From positions 79,189,249 to 79,253,248 of the forward strand of contig OZ038423.1 of NCBI GenBank assembly GCA_964036155.1: a stretch of DNA of 64,000 nucleotides, given 5' to 3'. This DNA is from Diploscapter coronatus. Lineage: Eukaryota > Nematoda > Chromadorea > Rhabditida > Rhabditidae. Under the pieces are notes generated by a model, which was not told the origin of the DNA, did no database searches, and was given only the letters and a program-made list of their open reading frames with translations. The position numbers and the translations under genes are program-made. Positions 1 to 13,290 of the stretch are shown piece by piece (position 1 is the stretch's first letter; every line of letters begins with the position of its first letter).

Positions 1-1713
<1,713 letters not shown>

Positions 1714-2068
1714 TCCAAAAATACTGAAAATCGAAAAATTTTTAAAAATCGCCAAAGGTTTAGAGAAAAATCGAAGATTCGTCAAGCTCGGTTCAAACGC
1801 GTCCTGCGCTTACTCTTCCAAAGAACGTTGGTCGAAAATCGTCCCTTTTCATTCCGCACACTGGCCCAAAATCTCTTAGTCTCCTTTCATTTTTAAATGC
1901 TATTTTCCTAGAAATCCCATTTTATCCTTATCGCTTTAAAATTATAGCTTATCACTAATAACCACTGAATATCGAAACTCAGTCAATTTTGTTCGTTTTA
2001 TTTCGATTTTTCCTGGGATTTATTTTGAAAGATTTGAAAGTTTCAGGTAAATCCGTCAACCACCAAAA
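1714..2068. promoter_or_regulatory. Shared upstream region of divergent helicase and rpl-30 genes
   Basis: 355 bp separate the two start codons. It is AT-rich, and short open frames on either strand have no coding character. Being the only space upstream of both genes, it should hold both promoters. No specific transcription-factor site is convincing. A TTTCAG acceptor-like site at 2041-2046 lies about 25 bp before the rpl-30 ATG and could take a spliced leader. Confidence 0.5.
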
Positions 2069-3249
2069 ATGGCTCCATCCACCGCTGCCAACACTGCCTC
2101 CGCGGGCGCCAAAAAGGCGACGGTGCGTTTTTCCGAAAAATGACCATAAACAGACGGAAAATTTCGATCTGCGGTTAACCGCATGAAACGAAATGGTGCA
2201 TATTTTCGGGAGATGGAAAGAAGACATGCCCTTTTTCCCTCTCAAAACTACTCTCGTTCATGCGACTAACTGCGGTTCAAAATTTTGCAAGTCTGAGAAT
2301 AACTTGTTCCTCTGGAGTTGTGTGATTTCAACTAATTTTATTTATATTTTGAATTTAAAAAATATAATAATCAGACTGAGATGAATCCACGGTGATTCGG
2401 AGTCTGACGCACAAAATTCGATTTTTCTTTCAAACCACTAAATCAACTGAGAAGGAGGAACCCCCTTGTAAGCAGTTGAAAAGAAAATGTTCAGTTTGGT
2501 GCGCTCGACTCCGAATTTTCTGGGGATTAGTTCCAAGTATGAAAACACAAAAACCGACCTATGATAAAGTATACAGCCGAAACCCGGCTAGGGTACTTTA
2601 TCTGGGGTCGGAATTTGAAAATTTCGGGAGTAGAAGCAACATGTTTCTTCAGCTGAAGAAGAGCGCTGACAACATCAACTCGCGTCTGTCCATGGTGATG
2701 AAAACGGGCAAATTCGTGCTCGGCTACAAGCAGACCCTCAAGGTGCTCAGGTACAAACAAACAAAACTCGAACTGGTCCCGGACTTAAACATTTCGATTT
2801 GCAGAAGCGGCAAGGCCAAACTCGTCATCCTCGCCAGCAACACGCCCCCTCTCAGGTAAAAATAAAAGGACCCCTAAGATTTAATAGAAGGACACCCTTT
2901 TAAAACTAAAGGAACCCCCGATGCGATAATCAAAGTTTTCTATAGAAATATTCTCTAGAGTCGAGTTCTTAGATCAACTTTTGAAATATCTTTGAGGAAT
3001 GTCATTCGAACTTTCCGACTTCAAAAATTGCATCTCGGGACGCCTCAAAATGTTGAAAATTGAACAAATTTCAGAAAATCTGAGATCGAGTACTACGCGA
3101 TGCTGTCGAAGACGGGCGTGCACCACTACAACGGCTCGAACATCGACCTGGGCACCGCATGCGGAAGGCTCTTCCGCGTCTGCACGCTGTCCGTCACCGA
3201 CCCGGGAGACTCCGACATCATCCGATCCATGCCTACCGAGTCCGCTTAA
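2069..3249 (+). CDS. rpl-30: 60S ribosomal protein L30 (eL30)
   Basis: Four exons: 2069-2122, 2653-2750, 2805-2855 and 3075-3249. Exon 2 reads [20 protein letters not shown], exon 3 [16 protein letters not shown], and exon 4 [20 protein letters not shown] followed by [14 protein letters not shown] and a DSDII tail. This is essentially the invariant eL30 protein, a roughly 110-residue L7Ae-fold subunit of the large ribosomal subunit that binds a kink-turn in rRNA. The N-terminal exon, rich in Ala/Thr/Ser, is longer than usual. The phases at exons 2/3 and 3/4 both rebuild an Arg codon across the junction. Intron 1 is unusually long (530 bp), a typical place for an intronic small RNA in a ribosomal protein gene, and carries a perfect 7-bp stem hairpin at 2371-2407. 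Confidence 0.97.
2371..2407 (+). other. Hairpin in rpl-30 intron 1
   Basis: The ends TCAGACT and AGTCTGA are perfect reverse complements, and inside them GAATC pairs with GATTC around a six-base loop. It sits in the long first intron of a ribosomal protein gene. At about 37 nt it is too short for a complete C/D or H/ACA snoRNA, and no clear C/D or ACA boxes flank it. It could be part of a larger structured intronic RNA or be chance. Confidence 0.3.
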
Positions 3250-4018
3250 AGGAGGCTCATAAACCCCATTCTAGGGAGCCTTTTTTGAAGATTCTCCTCG
3301 ACCTTTATGCGAAGTCTTTGAAAAACCTAACTTCTAGGATTTTTAAAGGTTCCTCTAAACCCCTTTCCCAGTTTTGAAAAGTGATGTCAACTCCTGGAAA
3401 TATATTTTTGAAAGGAAGAAAATTGATAGATATTTTATCTATCGATTTTTGAGATCATTTGATTTTGACGTCACTTTCCAAAATATCCTTTTTGTTGATT
3501 TTTCTCATTGGTTTTCCTGATTTTTGATAAATCAATAAAGTTTTTGTTACATTCGACGTTTTCCATTTGAGATTCAAATGTCTGATGACAATGCGAAAAC
3601 TTATCTTTGAATCAGATCAAAATACAAGAAACGTGAGAAAGGACGATATACGTGTTGCACTGATCTAGTCTGGGTTTGAAAATTCGTGAACCTTGTGATT
3701 CCAGTATCATCCCCCGTTTTCTCAGAAATTTCCGCTTTTTTGAGCTTCTCGGCGCCCTCGTGCCCTGAAACATCTTGTCAATCACCCAAAAAGGCAAAAC
3801 CTAACTCGCTATCCACTACACCAGTTAACACGAAAGTAGACGCGCACTTCCTAGCACTATACGCTTGTGCCAGCGTAAGCTAAATATCGTTGATAACGGA
3901 GAGATTCTGAGAAGTTCGAAAAGTTGTAATTTGGGAAAAGGGGCGTCGAAATTTGGCACATTTTATCAAATGTTTCAAACATTTGAAATTCAGCCCGAGC
4001 GATTTTCTGAGAAAAACT
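3250..4018. other. rpl-30 3' region and uridine kinase upstream region
   Basis: Contains the rpl-30 3' UTR with its polyadenylation signal at 3534-3539. Between 3700 and 3880 a GC-richer open stretch ends in a good donor (AGC|GTAAGC near 3876), which could be an untranslated or upstream exon, but I recognise no protein in it. An acceptor-like ATTCAG ends at 3993, 26 bp before the uridine kinase ATG, and may be a cis or spliced-leader acceptor. Confidence 0.4.
3534..3539 (+). terminator. Polyadenylation signal of rpl-30
   Basis: AATAAA about 285 bp after the stop codon, followed by a T-rich stretch, in the sense orientation of rpl-30. Confidence 0.6.
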
Positions 4019-5322
4019 ATGCAGAAACGCGTCCGTCTTCCGTTTTTCATTGGCGTGGCCGGGGGAACCGCTTCTGGAAAGGTACGATTTTAACCAGCGT
4101 CATTCGCTTAAAACACGACCTTGTAAAACCCTCACACTTTTGAAGAATACGGTACTTTCAGTCTCTCGTCACCAAGAAAATCATCGACCGGCTTGAAACG
4201 ACTGCGGGAAAGCGGAAGCAGGTAGGGAGTTAAACGGATATATGAAATCTCAAGATATTGAAGTCAGGACATATCAAATTCCAGGTGATCTCGATTCATT
4301 TGGATTCCTTCTACAAGGAATTGAATGAGGAGAACCTCAGAAAGGCCGAGGCTGGAGAGTACGATTTTGATCATCCAGGTCGGATTTGAGATGATATACG
4401 AACTCTCTTTTATCTATTGATCTATGAAATCCCGTTTTAGAGGCCTTCGACTTCGATTATTTGATCGAAACTTTGGAAAAGCTGGACGCAGGTCACTCGG
4501 TGCAAATTCCGAAGTACGACCCGGGACTTTATGCTCGGTAAGAAAGTGAAAAAAAAAGAAATTTTAAATCGGTTTTTTGGAAAGTTCACCGTCTTTTCCT
4601 TCTTTATCAACTACTTTAGAATAGAAAGGAAAACGAAAAAAGACTTTAAAAAATAAAAAATATTTTAGATCCGGCCTTATCACGATCCAGCCTGCCGATG
4701 TGATCATCGTCGAGGGGATTCTGGTGTTTTACGACGACCGCATTCGCGACAAATTCGGCATGAAGCTGTTCGTTGACACGGACGCCGACATCAGATTGGC
4801 GAGAAGGGGTGATTGTTTTTCTAAAAATTTTTAAATTGCATTTTTTATTTTTATTCTTTCAATTGTTTTTGAACTTGGATTTATAGTCCGCAGAGATGTG
4901 GGTCAACACAATCGTCCCCTTTCTCTCGTGCTCCAGCAATACACAAGAAATGTAGGATTATTTGTATTTAAAAGTGTTTAAATAAAGTAAAATTTCAAAA
5001 ATACATATAAACAATTCAGGTGAAACCCGCCTTTGAGGAATTCTGTCAGCCCACGAAAAAGTGGGCCGACGTGATCATCCCGCGCGGGGGCGAAAATGAC
5101 GTCGCCATCGATTTGCTCGTTCAGCATATACAGGTTTTTTTTTTTTTTTTTAATTTTAATTTCATACAATTTAAAAATGAAATTTTAATTTGAAAAAAAT
5201 TCCAGGACCTCCTCCGAACGCCCAGAGGCAGCCCTGATCTTGAGCAGGACCTCGCCCGGGGAGCTTCTCTCGAAGATACCATCGAATCTGCGAAAGTCGC
5301 TCAGGCCGGACGTCCGCATTAA
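4019..5322 (+). CDS. Uridine-cytidine kinase (UCK1/2 type)
   Basis: Seven exons. Exon 1 begins [21 protein letters not shown], containing the Walker A P-loop GGTASGK. Later exons carry [13 protein letters not shown] (phosphate-acceptor/substrate region), [41 protein letters not shown] and [12 protein letters not shown], all hallmark uridine kinase blocks, then [16 protein letters not shown]. The enzyme phosphorylates uridine and cytidine with ATP in the pyrimidine salvage pathway in the cytosol. Length and the short Ser/Asp/Glu-rich C-terminus ending before TAA at 5320-5322 match UCK1/2; there is no C-terminal UPRT domain as in UCKL1. Introns are short, and two (near 4230 and 4385) carry the GATATATGAAATC-type motif. 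The start is the first in-frame ATG of the P-loop exon. Confidence 0.95.
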
Positions 5323-6014
5323 CCGTGCCACTATTTTACGTATATAAGCCACCCCCATTTTTTTTCTAGGGCCACGCCCTCTTTCTTTTTATAGTTATCT
5401 CTTTTTCAGATTTTGTTTCTCTAAATTACACCCCCATTTAGTCTGGTTTAAAAAAAGACTTCCCAATTACTGATATAAAAATTCTGGGTTTTAGCATAAC
5501 TTACATTTGAACAAGGTAGGCGGAATTCGTGTTAAATTCTCTGTGAAATTCGAAGGTTTGCAATGATTATGATGCAATTTTCTCTTGTGGTATTTCGCAA
5601 TTGCCATGAGTAAAGTATATTCTTTACTTTTGTACTTTTTCTTTCCTATTCAAATCGTTTCTGGTTCTTTCTTTATTTCGCGACGGGGATTTGTTTCTTT
5701 CTCAACACTTTAGTAGTAATCTATTTATTTCGTTGTTGACTTTGGCATTTTTCTGACTTCCCAAAACTCGGACTCGCAAATCGACCACCCACAGAAAAAG
5801 AAGATATGGTCTTTTCTCTTTCTCGATATGACACTTTTATGCGGGTCTGAGTTTGAAAAATCTGATTTTTCTAACTTTGAATTTTTACTTACGATACAAT
5901 ATTTGGAATAAAGTATGTAACGATTGAAAAATTATTTTTTCTGCGAAGAATTGGTGTATTTCCGGATTTCGATATTCTGAAATTTGTTTAAAAATAAACC
6001 AATTTTTTCAGAAA
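5323..6014. other. Intergenic: uridine kinase 3' end and Erv1-like upstream region
   Basis: About 690 bp of T-rich sequence with no conserved coding block on either strand. It should contain the 3' UTR of the uridine kinase gene and the control region of the following gene on the same strand. It ends in a strong acceptor TTTTTTCAG (6003-6011) directly before the next ATG. Confidence 0.5.
6003..6011 (+). promoter_or_regulatory. Putative spliced-leader acceptor of the Erv1-like gene
   Basis: TTTTTTCAG ends three bases before the ATG at 6015 with no upstream coding exon. In nematodes this arrangement marks a trans-splice acceptor. The following gene lies about 700 bp from the previous stop, so an operonic SL2 relation is unlikely. 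Confidence 0.5.
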
Positions 6015-6978
6015 ATGGAAATTCGCACCGAAGACGGCCGGCCGTGCAGAGCATGCGTGTCGGTGGGTGACATGCTGAAAAAAGGCAGGGAGATGGCGGA
6101 CAAATTCAAAAAGGGTCATTTCTTTAAACTAACTTATAGCTTTTTAAAAAATTACAATTATTGGAAAATTCGAAATTTGTAGAAAATGAGCATTTTTTTT
6201 TAAATTGAAAAAATAAAATTTTAAAAAGAATTTAGGAGAGCCCTCCACAAGTACGACAACTCACAAAGACTGCCCAGCGGACAAAGATGAATTGGGTATT
6301 ATTTTATTTTAAAAATAAACTTTTAAAATATAAAATATTGAAGAAATAAAGTAAGATTTTAAAAATAAAAACAAAAATTCAGGCCGGGCCACCTGGAAAC
6401 TGCTCCACTCGATGTCGGTCTACTATCCGGACCAGCCTTCTGAAGAGCAGAAACAAAAAGCCACCGCTTTCATGACGAGTCTGTCTGAGGTAAAATTAAA
6501 AAGGATATCTCAAGCTTCATATGCCTTAAATTTGAAATCCTAGTTTTGTGTATTTTTATTAAGATTTGGCCCAAAACTAATCATTTTTACAAAAAAAAAA
6601 CTATTTTAGATGTACCCGTGCGACTTCTGTGCGAAGGATCTGCGAAAAGACCTGAAAGAGGAGCCACCGAAAGTGCAAAGCCGGCAAGATTTCTCTCAGT
6701 GGATGTGTAGGCTGCATAATAAGGTCGGAAAATTTTTGACAATAAAAAGAACTTTATTACTCAGCTTATTGTACTATTCACCATTTTTTCTCTTCATACT
6801 ATTTTTAAAAGTGAATAGTAAAGGGGATGAGGGTGAATAATACAAAATACAAAAATCAAGTTTAAATAGTAAGAAAGATTTTTAGGTTAACGAAAAAATG
6901 GGCAAGCCTTTATTCGACTGCTCGAAAGTTTTTGAGCGCTGGCGTGACGGTTGGAAAGACGGGTCCTGCGATTATTAA
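6015..6978 (+). CDS. FAD-linked sulfhydryl oxidase Erv1/ALR (GFER)
   Basis: Five exons. Exon 1 has [19 protein letters not shown], like the N-terminal CRAC segment of mammalian ALR. A short exon gives [10 protein letters not shown], then [17 protein letters not shown] (FAD-binding helix), [15 protein letters not shown] with the active-site CxxC (Cys-Asp-Phe-Cys), [19 protein letters not shown], and [19 protein letters not shown] with the structural cysteines. Erv1/ALR reoxidises Mia40 in the mitochondrial intermembrane space, passing electrons to cytochrome c. The CRAC shuttle pair and the proximal CxxC are both present, so the enzyme looks intact. Stop TAA at 6976-6978. There is no cleavable presequence, as usual for the family. 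Confidence 0.95.
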
Positions 6979-7439
6979 CTTTCAAAATAGGTCAAATTGA
7001 AAAATTTTATTTAACTCTTATGTATAATTTTTAAATAATAAAACTACAAAAAAATCACTTTTATTGCATCTAAATGATAAACAATCACATTCGCAAAAAT
7101 TTCGTCGCTCGACCTACGAAAAACACCAAGAAGAATCAATAAATAAGGCACGAAAAATCCTAGAAATTAGCATAAATAGAAAGGATAAAAAACGACGAAA
7201 TGTGAACCCGGAAGCTTAGTGAGAGAATAAGTTGCATCGATTTGATAAAACGCTGATAAAATTCTTATCACTGACTAAAATTAAAGGGAATCAAGTAGAA
7301 TCTCCGAGTAAGTCTTGATTTTCGGAAAGAAAATCAAGAAAGCAAAGGACGATAGAAACTTTGGCGTCGGGAGATGATAACAAATGATTATTGTCGCGAC
7401 AACGAAGGCGAAAAACGTCCGACTTTGTCATCTGTCATC
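6979..7439. other. Convergent 3' region between Erv1-like and PDI genes
   Basis: Contains a polyadenylation signal AATAAA at 7037-7042 for the plus-strand gene and the 3' UTR of the minus-strand PDI gene. No coding block was recognised; a short plus-strand open frame around 7391-7615 lies antisense to PDI exon and intron sequence. Confidence 0.5.
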
Positions 7440-10279
7440 TTAGAGTTCGGTCTTATCGAAATCGACATCGGAGAGGTCGATATCTTCCACTTCTGAAATG
7501 GATTTTATTAATTCCAATAAAAGACCCTGGATCTTTTATGTCTAAATATTCTCTCTGGAGGTCTTTTAAAAATAAAAGAACCCCTTTACTAAAAGTTTCT
7601 TACAAAGCTTTCTAATAAAAATGGGGGTATTCTATTAAAATAGGAGCGTCTTCTAATGAAAAGGAGATCTCCGAATAAATAAAGGGGGTCTTGTAGTAAC
7701 AACTAGAGGGTCTTCTATTTCACCTGGCAGTTTTCCGTCCTTTCCGTCCCATTTGTCCCTCTTTTCGACTTTGGGGAACTCGCCTCCCTTAATGGGAGCG
7801 GTCTGTCCTTTGCCGTAGCTCAAATCGCGCAGGAACTCGTGAATGCCGTCCTTGCCGAACGAGCCCTGAATTTTTTTTTTTTTTTAAATTTATTTTTAGA
7901 ATTTGGTTTATTTTGAATTTCCAACCTTCAACATGGCGAACTTCATCTTTCTTGCATTCATGGCGGCCATTGCCGGGTAGCCGAAACCGCCGATGCCGAA
8001 AGCCTCCTCCAAAGCGGGCTGCTGGCCGGCCTCCACCCAGATCCAGCTGGAACAAAACATTATTATTTCTTTAATTTTTTACAAATTTTAGTTTTTATAT
8101 TATTTTTTAAAGGTTTTAAAAGATGATAAACCCATTAGCTTCTTTTTCAGAAAGGAACAAATTTTCATTCCGAGTTTTGTTTTCTAAAAACAATATTCAA
8201 AACCCACCCCCAAAGGTTCTTCTTGAACTTGTCGGCGAGTTCCTGAAAGTAAAATTATTATTATTTTCGGAAAAATCTAGATCCTTTAAACCTAGCTCTA
8301 AAAACTCGAATATCGTATACCTGGAGCATCTTGATGTAGTCGTTTCGGCACTTGGATTGACAGTCCAAGATGTGAGGCAGGAAGGCGAAGACGCACAGCT
8401 GCTTGTCCTTGCACGCGCCCTCCACAACTTCTTGGGAAACGCCTTCCAGAACTTCGGGAGGAGGCAGATTTTCTTGGACCTAAATTTTTTTATTTAATAA
8501 TAATAAAGCTCAGGAAGAAAATACGATTTTCTATAGCTTCCCGAATATCTTCGGTAAAAATAAATAGAAAAAATGCTTAAGATTACTGTAGCCTTTCGTC
8601 TAAGCTTTAGGAAAAACTAGTAATCCTAATTTTCACCTTGCTCGTCGCCCAATTGACGATGTCCGAAGTGCTTCTACCTCCATCGTAATCCACTGCATCA
8701 TCTGCGTCACTGCCCGGCGCGAAATACTTGATGGTCGGGAAGCCCTTGATTCCGAATTTGTTAGCGACTGTGGTGTGGACGGTCGCATCGAGAGCACCAA
8801 GCTGAAATTTCAAAACATTAAGGGACTCGTATATTCCTTTTCAAAAGGATTTCATATATCCATACCTTTACTTTTCCCTTGAGCTCCGTGGCAGCAGCCT
8901 TCCAGTGGGGCTCGAGACTTTTGCAGTGGCCGCACCTGAAGGATAAAAATAATCGTTTCAAATTTACAAAAGTTCTCACCAGGGCGCGAAAAATTCGATC
9001 AACCACATGTCCTTGCTGTTGAGGACCAGCTGGAATTTTGATTATATAAAAATTTGTTAGATTTTTTAAATTTCGAAATTCGATATTTCAATTTTCGTAT
9101 ACTTTACATTATTTTGTCAATTTTTAATTTGCTAGTTTGCTAGTTTTCTGGAGCAACAATCTAAAATTTCTAACGATTTCCTATTGTAATTTGTAAACCG
9201 CTCTCGAACTTTCTAGAACTTCGAAGTTGTTGCGAAACACATACCTTCTCAAAATTGGCATCGGTGAGTTCGACGACGTCTTTGTCGGATCCAGCCTTTC
9301 CAGAACCGGATCCGGAACTTCCGGAACCCGAAGATGAGCTCTTGCCGCCGAGACGAGCCTGGACTGCCTTCTTGGCTTCTGCCAGCACCTGGTCGGTCAT
9401 GGCCTGAGCGGTACGGGCGCCTAAATTTTAATTTTAACTTAATTTATTTTCATCATTTTCTTACTTTCTTAGAGTTAAATCAATTCCCTCTCTCTCTCAC
9501 TCTCCCTTCTTAACCTATTGTTTGCTCAAGCCAAGGCACTGACCGATACGAGTAGTAGGTTTATTTGGGTAAATTGATTGATTTGGGTAAACTTAAAGAA
9601 AAGAGAAAGAAAGAGATGATTTTTGGGAATTGTTGATAAAATGGCAAAATTATTTGATAAGAATCGATAAAGTTGATAAAATCTTGGATAAACTGATAAG
9701 AAAACAATTTTACCATTGTAGTCTGCGGGTTTTTGCTTGTCGGCTCCGAAGATTTTGATGGTGGGGAAGCCTCTGACATTATAGGGCTGGCCGACAGACT
9801 GGTGGGCCGTCATATCAACTGAGCCCACCTAAAAATGGATATATCAAATCTGAGGGTAGGTGAAATCCCTTTTAAATGGAGGATATATGAAATCCCTACC
9901 TTAGCAATTCCCTTCAGCGCGGTGGCCGCCTTTTTGTATTCAGGAACGAGGTTCTTGCAATGGCCGCACCTGAAAGTATAAATTTGAAAGAATTAAATTT
10001 TCAAATTTCCTACCATGGAGCGAAGAATTCCACAATCCAAATGTCGTCGCTGTTGATGACGAGATTCTTGAAGTTTTGCTCCGTCAACTCGACGACGTCA
10101 TCTTTCTTCGAATAGAGGGCGCTTGAAAGAGTCGTTCCTGAAATTTTTGCAATTTTTTTTTTAAATTTAAATTTTTAAAAATGCCTTACTTTTCTAAATT
10201 TTTATTATTCATTTCTTTAGATTTCTTGTAATTGTTAAATTTTACCTGCTACCAACAGGAATAACAGCTTGACGTACAT
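7440..10279 (-). CDS. pdi-6: Protein disulfide isomerase, PDIA6/P5 type
   Basis: Minus-strand gene of about 10 exons. It starts with a hydrophobic signal peptide ([12 protein letters not shown], Met at 10277-10279). Thioredoxin domain a follows: [19 protein letters not shown] (active site CGHC), then [10 protein letters not shown] with the cis-Pro. After a Gly/Ser linker comes domain a': [21 protein letters not shown] and [14 protein letters not shown] redox-inactive b domain ([21 protein letters not shown]) and an acidic tail end in KTEL, an ER-retrieval variant of KDEL. Architecture a-a'-b matches PDIA6/P5. It oxidises and isomerises disulfides in the ER lumen. Stop at 7440-7442. The intron before the last exon (7500-7725) is filled with AAAAGACCCC-like units; another (9553-9710) has TTGATAAAAT repeats. 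A TGACGT core lies about 130 bp upstream of the start. Confidence 0.96.
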
Positions 10280-10888
10280 AGTTGTTCGCTCGGTTCGACG
10301 ACTGAAATTTTAAAAAATTAGAAAAAAGCGATAATCGAATAAAAACGCCGTGATTTACGAAAGTTATGGGTGTAATTTTGTCGGAAGAGGGATGATTTGA
10401 GCTTATGCTACGTCACAAATCATCAACAGTCCTCGCAAAATTTTGTGCGCTGGCTCTATTTTCGCCCTATTCGAATACGAGGCCCCACCCCTCTTCAAGG
10501 TCTTCGCAAACCAACAGAGTGTGGTCTTTTTTGATTGGCCATACAAGCCCCGCCCCTTTTCGCTCAAACCGCGCGCACTTTGCAGAGTCTCCGCCCCCTC
10601 TGAATGGAAAAGCGACTAGCCTAAAATCGTTGCCCATTTTACTTTCTTCTTTTCTTTAACCGCGTTAATTATCCTAATTATCTGCCTGGATAATTGGGAT
10701 AATTATCTACTTGTTTATTGGAGCTATTTTCATCGTTTTCGCCCTATTGATTTCTCCAATTTTTGTCCTGAAAACTGAATTTTCACTCGCTTCAATTTGT
10801 ATTCCTCCGTGTTAATCGACCATTGTCCCCAACTATCTAGTTAATTAGGTAATTAACTCGAGCTAATTAAGGCAATTATCGTGTGAAA
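10280..10888. promoter_or_regulatory. Divergent promoter region of PDI (-) and rps-5 (+)
   Basis: 609 bp between the two divergent start codons. The PDI-proximal half contains a TACGTCA core (10408-10414), a CCAAT-type ATTGGCC (10535 region) and GC-rich CCCCGCCCC-like blocks, unusual in this AT-rich window. The rps-5-proximal half carries repeated TAATTA/AATTAT segments (10660-10880). There is no coding block on either strand. Confidence 0.55.
10407..10416 (-). promoter_or_regulatory. Possible unfolded-protein-response element upstream of PDI
   Basis: GCTACGTCAC, read on the minus strand as GTGACGTAGC, contains the TGACGT core bound by XBP1/ATF6-type bZIP factors. It lies about 130 bp upstream of an ER chaperone gene, a class commonly induced by XBP-1. 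The flank (AG rather than GG) is imperfect, and a CREB/ATF site is an equal reading. Confidence 0.35.
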
Positions 10889-12934
<2,046 letters not shown>

Positions 12935-13290
12935 AAGGCGCAAAAAACTCTGCCTCATAACCACCAACTGCACCATTCGGCACAAACGCGAAAATGCGGT
13001 ATTTCAAATATACACATTTTTCGAGTTTCCGGCCAAAATGGTGACGTTTTTCTTTATTTTTTTCGTAAAACTTGTTTTGTTTCCTTTTTTTTGTTGGCAA
13101 AAATAAATAATTAAAAATCGTTAACTTTATTTAAGAACGATTTAACTATGAATAACAATTCATCAAGTATCTGACGAAAAATACAAGCCCATATAAAATA
13201 TGAAAGAAGTCTTCTAAAGATTTGAAAAGTTAGCGTCAAGACGACACAAGAAAACCCAAAAAATGACATCCCTGGTGTTTACGATTTGAA
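12935..13290. other. Convergent 3' region between rps-5 and TRA2-like genes
   Basis: Holds the rps-5 3' UTR with AATAAA at 13102-13107 and, beyond about 13150, the minus-strand 3' UTR of the SR-protein gene. No coding evidence. Confidence 0.5.

Noticed and set aside
3686..3883. Plus-strand open frame with good donor near 3876 before the uridine kinase
   Set aside because: No recognisable protein and the reading frame does not join in phase to a uridine kinase N-terminus that would be expected; could at most be an untranslated exon.
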